A DNA stretch of 11,712 nt from Phycisphaeraceae bacterium (GTDB lineage: Bacteria; Planctomycetota; Phycisphaerae; Phycisphaerales; Phycisphaeraceae): positions 1-11,712 of the forward strand of contig JADZCW010000045.1 in the NCBI GenBank assembly GCA_020851395.1, in the 5' to 3' direction. How positions within the stretch are numbered: the first letter of the stretch is position 1; each line of letters begins with the position of its first letter. The position numbers were made by a program, and so were the translations under genes. Below the pieces are notes generated by a model that made no database searches, had not been told where the DNA came from, and saw only the letters and a program-made list of their open reading frames with translations. Shown here in pieces: positions 6,277 to 11,712 of the stretch.

Positions 6277-6693
6277 TCACGATGCTGGCGTGCTCTGGAA
6301 GACGAACGAATAGCGCTGGTCATGGCGTGGCTGGTAGCCGAGCTTCTCTAAGAGGCCACACATGTTCGCGTTGGCTGGGTCGATGAACAGGCAGGCCGCG
6401 TTGGCTCCCCGGGCCGCGATCCGTTTGTGGAGCTCCGTGAGCAGTTCAGATGCGATGCCCCGATGCTGGTGAGTCCGACTGACCGCCACTCGATAGACCC
6501 AGGCCCACCAGCCATCGAAGCCGCCGATGACCGTGCCGACGATTCGTCCATCTTCCTTGGCCACCAGGACCAGGTCGTGATCCGTCTCGATTTTCCGGGG
6601 GAGGTTCTGCTCGTAAGCCTGGGGCGGCCAGAACTCACGCCAGAGGGTGAGGATCTGAGGGATGTCGTGGGCCGATGCTTCCTGGATTTCCAT
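6277..6693 (-). CDS. GNAT-family N-acetyltransferase, YpeA-like
   Basis: The 138-residue product is a single GNAT domain that would transfer acetyl from acetyl-CoA to an amine. Seen: IVGTVIGGFDGWWAWVYRVAV (51-71), where beta-4 leads into motif A; the acetyl-CoA loop QHRGIA (76-81, Q/R-x-x-G-x-A); 'ASELLTELHKRIAARGA' (81-97); and motif B with LLEKLGYQP (114-122). The order and spacing follow E. coli YpeA (GTVMGGYDG, then FRGRGIANALL, then ERLGY). The substrate is unknown. The gene lies 55 bp after the glycoside-hydrolase-like gene and 129 bp before dapL on the same strand. Its composition differs from its neighbours: weaker G/C strand skew and more A-ending codons (GGA, CGA, GCA, CCA), which may indicate recent acquisition. 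ATG 6693 starts the domain directly; no Shine-Dalgarno is evident. Confidence 0.92.
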   Translation of the reverse strand: MEIQEASAHDIPQILTLWREFWPPQAYEQNLPRKIETDHDLVLVAKEDGRIVGTVIGGFDGWWAWVYRVAVSRTHQHRGIASELLTELHKRIAARGANAACLFIDPANANMCGLLEKLGYQPRHDQRYSFVFQSTPAS

Positions 6694-6748
6694 GCTGTGT
6701 GTCCAGAAGTGCGAAGGTCATGATTCAGATCTGATCGTTGACGGCGGA

Positions 6749-8422
6749 CTATATCCCGGCGAGCTCGAGGGCTTTTTCGACGGCGGGGTGGCGGGATTCG
6801 ATGTCGTTGGCGGAGCGGCCGATGATGGTGGGCAGAACGCCGTGGGCGGCGTTGACGGCGAGGATTCGGAGGGCTTCTTCGGGGGGGCCCTGGAGGCGGG
6901 AGTAGCCGATGGTCCTGCACCAGCGGCCGAGGAGGAATTGGTTGAGGTCGCAGGGGCCGGTGCGCTCGAGCTCGTCGAGGGTGGGGCTGCCCCACTTGTA
7001 GAGGTGAGCCTGGGCGAAGGATAGGCCGAGGGTGGCTTCGTTGAGGCCTTCGCCGCCTACGACCAGGCTGTGGTGGAGTTGGGCGACTTCGTCGATCAGG
7101 CGCGACATGGCCTGGGTGGAGGTCTGGTTCTCGACGAGGCAGCGATGGAGGTTGTGGGTGACGAGGGTGACGTCGATGAAGACGGCAGTGAGGTCGAGGT
7201 CGGCCACGACGTCGTGGATGGCGCTGGCCAGGAGGTGACGCCAGTAGGCGAGGCCGGGGTGGGTCTTGGTCATGGCGCAGCGGTGCTGATTGGCGAGGCG
7301 CGCCGAGGGGCCTTCGGGGGGAGAGACGGGGCCCTTGCCGGTGATCCAGGACCAGCCCTGGATCTGACGGTTCTCAACGCTCTCGTAGAGGAAATCGCGG
7401 AGGTGGGCGTGGAGGGGGTGAGTGGGGTCGGCCTCGAGGGCGTTGAAGTGGGGCATGACGCGGAAGCCCATCGACGCGCCTTTGCGGATGAAGGCGGTCG
7501 CCTCGGGATTCGGTGTGTAGGTGGGGTAGTTCTGGTCGTAGCCGTCGGTGCGCCAGTGGCTGAGGTGGAGGATGACCTTGCGGGGGTCGACGCGTTTGGA
7601 CAGGGCGTCGAGGATGGAGACATCGGAGGGGCACCAGGAGACGGCGAGCTTGACTTGGTCGACCCAGTCGGGATGCGTGCGCTGACGATGGGCGGGGAGT
7701 GAGGCGAGCCAATCGCGATAGGACGCGGCGGGGGTGTGCCAGTCGCCCTGGTGGACGTTGATGTGCCAGGCGAGGCCGCCGGCGGCGCGGTTGTCGTCGA
7801 GGGGGCCGTAGGCTTCGGTCTCGAAGGCGAGGGATTGGTCGGGGTGGATGCTGAGCGCTTTGTAGATGCCCTGGGGGTCGCGGGTCTGAACGCTGAAGCC
7901 TTCGTCCTTACCTTGGAGGATGGCCAGACCTGCTTCCCAGTACTGGGGCCAGGCCCAGCGGAAGTTGTGCAGGAGAGGGTCGGAGAGTTTTAGGCGCGTG
8001 CCCTGGAAGAAGGGGGCGACGAGGTCGAGGTCGGGGGCGATCCCCCCTACTCGCCAGCGGACGGAGCGCAGGCCGGCGCGGTGGGACATGCCCGAGGGTT
8101 CGAGGATCAGGTCGCCGGTGTCGAGGTCTTCGATGCAGGTGACGACGGCGAGGCCGTCCCAGACCTCGATGAGGAACTGGGCGCGAATGGGCGAGAGAAG
8201 CTTGCAGGCGGCGCGGCCCCAGTAGCGGTCGGTGAGGTCGACGGTGTCGTGGCCGCGGAAGATGAGTTGGAGCGGCGTGGGTGAAGGGTCACCGGAGGGT
8301 GGGGGCGCCAAGTAGGCGCGACCGGTGGCGAGATTGGTCAGGCTCACCAGGGCCCCACGGACGAGTTGGGCTTCGAGGGTTTTGGTGCGAACGGTTAGAC
8401 GATCGTCTTGAACATGGAGCAT
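6749..8422 (-). CDS. Glycoside-hydrolase-like (beta/alpha) barrel protein, DUF6259-like
   Basis: The 557-residue product has no signal peptide and should be cytoplasmic. An N-terminal beta-rich part (about 1-220, with 'LVRGALVSLTNLATGRAYLAP' typical of a carbohydrate-handling beta-sandwich) precedes a probable catalytic barrel (about 250-535). Barrel signatures: VILHLSHWRTDGYDQNYPTY (283-302), GFRVMPHFNALEADP (319-333), AVFIDVTLVTHN (413-424) and SLVVGGEGLNE (452-462). They recall the DUF6259 proteins and the GH101/GH129-like barrels, in which an Asp at the end of an 'F.D' strand and a later Glu act. By position D417 and E458 are the best candidates here; this is inference. It diverges from the DeoR gene across a 189-bp shared control region. 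ATG 8422 is the only sensible start; the Shine-Dalgarno is weak. Substrate unknown: presumably an imported oligosaccharide or glycoside. Confidence 0.8.
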   Translation of the reverse strand: MLHVQDDRLTVRTKTLEAQLVRGALVSLTNLATGRAYLAPPPSGDPSPTPLQLIFRGHDTVDLTDRYWGRAACKLLSPIRAQFLIEVWDGLAVVTCIEDLDTGDLILEPSGMSHRAGLRSVRWRVGGIAPDLDLVAPFFQGTRLKLSDPLLHNFRWAWPQYWEAGLAILQGKDEGFSVQTRDPQGIYKALSIHPDQSLAFETEAYGPLDDNRAAGGLAWHINVHQGDWHTPAASYRDWLASLPAHRQRTHPDWVDQVKLAVSWCPSDVSILDALSKRVDPRKVILHLSHWRTDGYDQNYPTYTPNPEATAFIRKGASMGFRVMPHFNALEADPTHPLHAHLRDFLYESVENRQIQGWSWITGKGPVSPPEGPSARLANQHRCAMTKTHPGLAYWRHLLASAIHDVVADLDLTAVFIDVTLVTHNLHRCLVENQTSTQAMSRLIDEVAQLHHSLVVGGEGLNEATLGLSFAQAHLYKWGSPTLDELERTGPCDLNQFLLGRWCRTIGYSRLQGPPEEALRILAVNAAHGVLPTIIGRSANDIESRHPAVEKALELAGI

Positions 8423-8494
8423 GGCGGATGATCCCGGGTGGGTGCGTAGAGCATATCCGATTGTGGGGGCAGGAATTGTGTATCTGACGGGATG

Positions 8495-8523
8495 ACTTTC
8501 GAAACGATCGCATTAACGAAAGT
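8495..8523. promoter_or_regulatory. Candidate operator ACTTTCG-N15-CGAAAGT
   Basis: Perfect 7-bp arms (8495-8501, 8517-8523) are spaced 15 bp apart, so half-site starts are 22 bp apart, two helical turns. The site lies just upstream of the -35 box at 8528, between divergent genes. A further TTTCG occurs at 8535-8539. Known DeoR-family operators (for example AgaR) are built from TTTCG/CGAAA units, so the adjacent DeoR protein is the natural candidate binder. Confidence 0.55.
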
Positions 8524-8527
8524 GGTC

Positions 8528-8556
8528 TTGACATTTTCGCGCACATATCGCACAAT
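8528..8556 (+). promoter_or_regulatory. Sigma70-like promoter of the DeoR-aldolase genes
   Basis: A perfect TTGACA (8528-8533), a 17-bp spacer and CACAAT (8551-8556, 4 of 6 to TATAAT) predict a start near 8563. This leaves a leader of about 50 nt. The -10 lies between the CATATCG half-sites at 8544 and 8566, so a bound repressor would block it. No comparable promoter was found for the divergent gene. Confidence 0.7.
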
Positions 8557-8593
8557 TTAGGTGATCGATATGCTCCGCGGGGAGATCATATCG
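8544..8593. promoter_or_regulatory. Three CATATCG half-sites forming two back-to-back inverted repeats
   Basis: CATATCG (8544-8550), CGATATG (8566-8572) and CATATCG (8587-8593) start 22 and 21 bp apart. The first pair encloses the -10 box. The second pair also frames CTCCGCGGGGAG, so the leader RNA could fold 8566-8593 into a hairpin with a 2-nt bulge immediately before the Shine-Dalgarno (GAGG, 8601-8604). Operator or RNA hairpin, or both. Confidence 0.55.
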
Positions 8594-8611
8594 TAACTGT
8601 GAGGTAATCCC

Positions 8612-9565
8612 ATGAACATGACTGCCCCCCTATCGGAAAATGACGAGCATCCCAATCAGGAGCAGCGGCTGGACACGATCTGCGAACTTGTCCGCATGGG
8701 CGGACGGATCCGTGTGGCGGACCTGTCGCGGAGATTCGGTGTGTCGGAGGTGACGATCCGGCGTGATCTGCAGACGCTCGAGAATGCGGGTCGGCTGGTG
8801 CGGACGCGCGGCGGGGCGGCGGCGGTGGGCGCGCGGGCGATGCCGGGGATCGGCTGGGGGACGAGCGAAACAGCGACTTTGGCGCAGCGCGGGCTGATGG
8901 CGATCGCGTCGACGATGGCGGAGCAGTCGGCGGAAGGCGTCGGGGGCGACCCCGATGAGCCGAGCTTCAGCGATCGACTCTGGCAGGCACGGGCGGCGAA
9001 GGAGGCGATCGGTCGGGCGGCGGCGGAGCTGCTGCGGCCGGGCGACAGCGTGATCCTGGACACGGGGTCGACCCCGTTCGTGGCGGCGAAGCACCTGCAT
9101 AACCTGCAGCGACTTACGGTCGTGACCAATTCGATCGCGGTGATCCTGGAGCTGGTCGACGCCCCGGGGATCGAAGTGCTGGCGCTAGGGGGAGTTCTGG
9201 ACCGGCGAGGGATGGAATTTTCGGGCGCTTCGGTGACAGCGCAGCTCGAGGGTCTACGTGTGCGGCTGGCGTTCCTGGGGGCGGACGGGCTGAGCGTCGA
9301 GCGCGGGGCGCAGGCGTCGAGCGCGGCGGTGGTGCAGAACGCGGGTCTGATGGCCAGCCACGCGCAGGAAGTGGTGGTGCTGGCTGATGCCTCGAAGCTG
9401 GGGCAGGAGGCCTTTGGGGCGTACCTGCCGACGGAGCGGATCCACACGCTGATCACGGCTGGGCCGTGGAGCGAACGAGCGGAGGAAGAGACCCGGCGGC
9501 TGCGTGAACATGGGGTGCGCGTCATACGGGCCGACGAATCGGATAAACTGTCGGCCCGAGTTTAG
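8612..9565 (+). CDS. DeoR/GlpR-family transcriptional regulator
   Basis: A 317-residue regulator of sugar metabolism. A winged helix-turn-helix spans about 17-68, with the recognition segment SEVTIRRDLQTLE (45-57) and the wing RTRGGAA (64-70), classic for DeoR. The C-terminal sensor (about 128-285) is related to ribose-5-phosphate isomerase and binds phosphorylated sugars: LRPGDSVILDTGSTPF (141-156), VVTNS (170-174), GADGLS (223-228), ADASKLG (258-264). Usual length is near 255; the excess is mostly an insert at about 72-122 between the two domains, rich in Ala/Gly/Ser/Glu. ATG 8612 has GAGG 7 nt upstream; ATG 8618 is possible. It faces the hydrolase gene and precedes the aldolase, so local autoregulation is likely. 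It is usually a repressor; the ligand is unknown. Confidence 0.95.
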   Translation: MNMTAPLSENDEHPNQEQRLDTICELVRMGGRIRVADLSRRFGVSEVTIRRDLQTLENAGRLVRTRGGAAAVGARAMPGIGWGTSETATLAQRGLMAIASTMAEQSAEGVGGDPDEPSFSDRLWQARAAKEAIGRAAAELLRPGDSVILDTGSTPFVAAKHLHNLQRLTVVTNSIAVILELVDAPGIEVLALGGVLDRRGMEFSGASVTAQLEGLRVRLAFLGADGLSVERGAQASSAAVVQNAGLMASHAQEVVVLADASKLGQEAFGAYLPTERIHTLITAGPWSERAEEETRRLREHGVRVIRADESDKLSARV

Positions 9566-9566
9566 T

Positions 9567-9604
9567 CCCCGGAATCCCCCGGAAGCCCCCGGAAGCCCCG
9601 GAAG
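9567..9604. repeat. Four tandem CCCC(C)GGAAG units
   Basis: Units of 9-10 bp (CCCCGGAAT, CCCCCGGAAG, CCCCCGGAAG, CCCCGGAAG) begin 1 nt after the DeoR stop codon. On the minus strand they give four G-tracts of 4-5 with 5-nt CTTCC/ATTCC loops, a canonical G-quadruplex pattern on the template strand of the aldolase. Slippage is expected to vary the copy number. Confidence 0.8.
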
Positions 9605-9677
9605 CATGGAAGCCCGCGCAAGCGATTGCGAAGGTTTTTCACTCTACATCCCACCCCCACGCCTGGAGTTGTTGGAC

Positions 9678-10487
9678 ATGACTGGCAGAGAGATTCGACT
9701 GGGCCGGCTGCTGGCCGGCGGGAAGACCGTGGTCGTCGCCGTGGACCACGGGGAGTTCGATGGGCCGATCCCGATGCTCGAGGACGTGCCGGGGGTGGTG
9801 GCGAAGATCAACCCGATCGTCGACGCGGTGCTGCTCTCGCCGGGGATGCTGCCACACTGTGGGAAGTCGTTCGCGTTCAAGGGGGCGCCGATGCCGATCG
9901 TGCGTCTGAACTGGGCGACGACGTACTGCTTCGGGTGGAAGTATCAGGAGGGCGAGACGGTGTCGGCGGCCTCGCCGCGGGCGATGATGGAGGCGGGGAC
10001 CGAGGCGGTGCTGGTGAGCCTGTCGCTCAAGACGGGGTCGGAGAAGCGCGACGCGAAGAACGTGAGGATCTACGCCAAGCTCGTCGAGGAAGCGAAGAAG
10101 TGCGGGCTGGCGGTGGTGGGCGAATACTTCCCGGCCCGCGGGGAGCGCGTGACGGGGAAAGAACAGTTCGAGGAGATCAAGGTCGGCTGCCGGATCATCG
10201 CGGAGCTGGGGGCGGACACGGTCAAGACGTTCCACACGGAGAACTTTCCCGAGGTGGTCGCCGGCTGCCCGGTGCCGATCTGGGGGCTGGGCGCCAGCCG
10301 GCTGCCGAAGATGGTTGACGCGCTGAGCCTGGCGAAGAAGGAGATGGACGAGGGGGCGCAGGGCGTCGTCTTCGGGCGCAATGCGTTCAGCTGGCCGGAG
10401 TCGACGAAGTTCCAGGCGGCGCTGGTGGGGGTGGTGCGGGATGGGCTGACGCCGGCGGCGGCGCTGGCGAAGCAGGGGCTGAAGTAA
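9678..10487 (+). CDS. Class I aldolase of the DeoC/LacD (DhnA/LsrF-like) family
   Basis: The 269-residue (beta/alpha)8 enzyme should make or break a C-C bond in a phosphorylated sugar through a Schiff base. Seen: AVDHGEFDGP (21-30), the family's DHG motif; ADTVKTFH (179-186) with K183 as the expected Schiff-base lysine; and the phosphate-site region IWGLGASRLPK (201-211) and VFGRNAF (231-237). The family includes archaeal FBP aldolase (DhnA), LsrF and ADH synthase, so the exact substrate is open; the DeoR context favours sugar catabolism. ATG 9678 has GGAG 9 nt upstream and starts where family homology starts; ATG 9606 in frame would add 24 residues and lies almost on its would-be ribosome site. 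112 bp after the DeoR gene with no convincing promoter between, so probably co-transcribed. Confidence 0.92.
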   Translation: MTGREIRLGRLLAGGKTVVVAVDHGEFDGPIPMLEDVPGVVAKINPIVDAVLLSPGMLPHCGKSFAFKGAPMPIVRLNWATTYCFGWKYQEGETVSAASPRAMMEAGTEAVLVSLSLKTGSEKRDAKNVRIYAKLVEEAKKCGLAVVGEYFPARGERVTGKEQFEEIKVGCRIIAELGADTVKTFHTENFPEVVAGCPVPIWGLGASRLPKMVDALSLAKKEMDEGAQGVVFGRNAFSWPESTKFQAALVGVVRDGLTPAAALAKQGLK

Positions 10488-10496
10488 TCAAGACGA

Positions 10497-10612
10497 TCTA
10501 CCACGGAGAGCACGGAGGACACGGAGGAGGAAAGGCAGAGCAAGACAGTTGAGTGAGTTGTTTTGACTCCGTGTCTTCTCCGTGAACTCCGTGTTCTCCG
10601 TGGTGAAAAAAG
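10497..10612. repeat. CACGGAG-type long inverted repeat, copy 2
   Basis: The left arm (10499-10530) reads TACCACGGAGAGCACGGAGG and the right arm (10565-10605) ends CTCCGTGGTGAA. The TACC end is on the left and the TTCACC end on the right, so this copy is inverted relative to the one at 2822-2955. It fills most of the 156-bp gap between aldolase and oxidoreductase genes, where its long stem may cause attenuation or protect the upstream mRNA from 3' decay. Confidence 0.85.
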
Positions 10613-10643
10613 CGATTCCGTTCGCTCGGTCAGGACCAATGTC

Positions 10644-11712
10644 ATGGCGTACAAGAATCCGGCGTTCAAGACCGACAAGCGCATCCGGCTGGGGATCTGG
10701 GGATTGGGCCGGGGGATGAACTTCTACAAATCGTGCGAGGCGATGGGCTTCGACGTGGTGGCGGGGTGCGACTACAACGCGCACATGCGGGAGGGTTTTC
10801 TCAAGGCCAAGCCCGGGGCGTTTGTGACGGAGGACGACAGGGCGTTCCTGGCGCATGATTTCGACGCGGTGCTGCTGGCGACGTTCTGCCCGGCGCACGC
10901 GGACGACGCGATCCGGGCGCTGCAGGCGGGCAAGCACGTGCTGAGCGAGGTGACGAGCTTCCACACGATGGCGGAGGGGGTTCGGCTGGTCGAGGCGGTG
11001 GAGAAGAGCGGGAAGATTTACAACCTGGCGGAGAACTATCCGTTCAGCGCGCCGAACATGTGGCTGGCGGCGAAGTGGAGGCAGGGGCTGTTCGGGGAGC
11101 TGATGTACGCGGAGTACTCATACATCCACGAGATCCGGTCGCTGCAGTACACGTACATCGACGGGGTGCCGATCGAGCCGGGGTGGACGGTGCACAACTG
11201 GCGGAGCTGGATCAACGCGCACTACTACAACACGCACTCGCTGGGGCCGGTGATGATCATCACGGGTCTGAGGCCGGTGCGGGTGACGTCGCTGGCGGCG
11301 GAGCAGAAGCTGCCGGGGTACATCGTCAGCGGGCGGGGGACGAACTGGGGGGTGCCCTGCCCGACGCTGGTCAAGATGTCCAACGGGTCGCTGGTGCGGA
11401 ACATCATGGGGGCGATGACGGACGACACGAACGTGCAGCGGCTGTGGGGGACGAAGGGTTCGTCGGAGATGCAGTGGGAGTACCTCAAGCTCCGACTGGG
11501 CGGGGGCGGTGAGACGCCGAAGCTGACGGTCAAGCCGGACTGGCCGAACGCGGAGCTGGCGGAGCTGGCGCGGAGCACGGGGCATGGGGGCGGGGACTTC
11601 TGGGTGCTGTACTACTTCGCGCGGCAGATCCTGACGGGTGAGCCGGCGCCGTTTGATATCTACACGGCGGCGGACTGCACGATCCAGGGGATCCTGGGGT
11701 ATCGGTCGGCGA
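10644..11712 (+). CDS. Gfo/Idh/MocA-family oxidoreductase, 3' end outside window
   Basis: The 356 visible residues form an NAD(P)-dependent sugar or polyol dehydrogenase. The Rossmann start is IRLGIWGLGRGMNF (14-27), followed by the dinucleotide-side acidic residue in AGCDYN (40-45). 'FDAVLLATFCPAHADDAIRALQAGKHVLSE' (73-102) is highly typical. The EKP motif that normally follows, carrying the catalytic Lys, reads E102-V103-T104, so that lysine is absent. The C-terminal alpha/beta domain includes NAEN-like LAENYPF (128-134), THSLGP (197-202) and a late HGGGDFW (314-320) region that could supply His/Asp to the active site. ATG 10644 has AGGA 8 nt upstream. It follows the aldolase after a 156-bp repeat-filled gap on the same strand. 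The EV variant is seen in some subgroups (recalled), so loss of activity should not be assumed. Confidence 0.94.
   Translation, partial: MAYKNPAFKTDKRIRLGIWGLGRGMNFYKSCEAMGFDVVAGCDYNAHMREGFLKAKPGAFVTEDDRAFLAHDFDAVLLATFCPAHADDAIRALQAGKHVLSEVTSFHTMAEGVRLVEAVEKSGKIYNLAENYPFSAPNMWLAAKWRQGLFGELMYAEYSYIHEIRSLQYTYIDGVPIEPGWTVHNWRSWINAHYYNTHSLGPVMIITGLRPVRVTSLAAEQKLPGYIVSGRGTNWGVPCPTLVKMSNGSLVRNIMGAMTDDTNVQRLWGTKGSSEMQWEYLKLRLGGGGETPKLTVKPDWPNAELAELARSTGHGGGDFWVLYYFARQILTGEPAPFDIYTAADCTIQGILGYRSA

Noticed and set aside
9617..9639. CGCAA-N4-TTGCG followed by T5 as a terminator
   Set aside because: The stem is only 5 bp and is separated from the T-run by AAGG; too weak for a Rho-independent terminator.
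9504..9677. Upstream in-frame starts for the aldolase (9504, 9606)
   Set aside because: The 9504 start overlaps the DeoR gene and translates the tandem CCCCCGGAAG units; 9606 has no room for a ribosome site. GGAG before 9678 and family alignment favour 9678.

Overview
The window is a GC-rich bacterial chromosome segment that most resembles a planctomycete, probably of the Phycisphaerae type. This assignment is inferred from gene content and style: a DapL-type lysine pathway, secreted propeller proteins, a DeoR/aldolase/Gfo-Idh sugar locus, and dispersed CACGGAG-type inverted repeats. No rRNA or other phylogenetic marker is present to prove it. The + strand is G-rich almost throughout, whichever way the genes run. 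Plus-strand genes therefore favour G-ending codons and minus-strand genes C-ending codons, which suggests that + is the replication leading strand.

Layout. (1) 1-883, minus: the N-terminal 294 residues of a secreted beta-propeller-like protein, with a consensus promoter and a leader of about 320 nt (884-1240). (2) About 1262-1832: no convincing gene; it holds small palindromes and a dense run of G-tracts able to form a G-quadruplex. (3) 1833-2790, plus: a sigma70-like promoter, rpoZ (RNA polymerase omega) and a stand-alone coaC (coenzyme A synthesis). (4) 2822-2955: a CACGGAG inverted repeat between convergent genes. One arm supplies the last 16 codons of the next gene. (5) 2901-6147, minus: a tightly coupled operon of dapL, an MFS exporter and a YhbP-like flavin-fold protein, with stop/start overlaps of 1 and 4 bp. 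A YpeA-like acetyltransferase lies upstream (6277-6693). (6) 6749-11712: a probable carbohydrate-use locus. A cytoplasmic glycoside-hydrolase-like protein (DUF6259-like) runs leftward. Divergently, a DeoR-family regulator, a class I DeoC/LacD-type aldolase and a Gfo/Idh/MocA oxidoreductase (cut by the window end) run rightward.

How the parts may work together. The sugar locus is the most system-like part. Its divergent control region carries a consensus promoter and a ladder of 7-bp half-sites placed about 22 bp (two helical turns) apart; one pair brackets the -10 box. The simplest reading is autoregulation by the DeoR protein with co-control of the hydrolase, and release by a phosphorylated sugar that the aldolase handles. 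The substrate cannot be read from the sequence. A second CACGGAG repeat, in the opposite orientation to the first, sits between the aldolase and the oxidoreductase.
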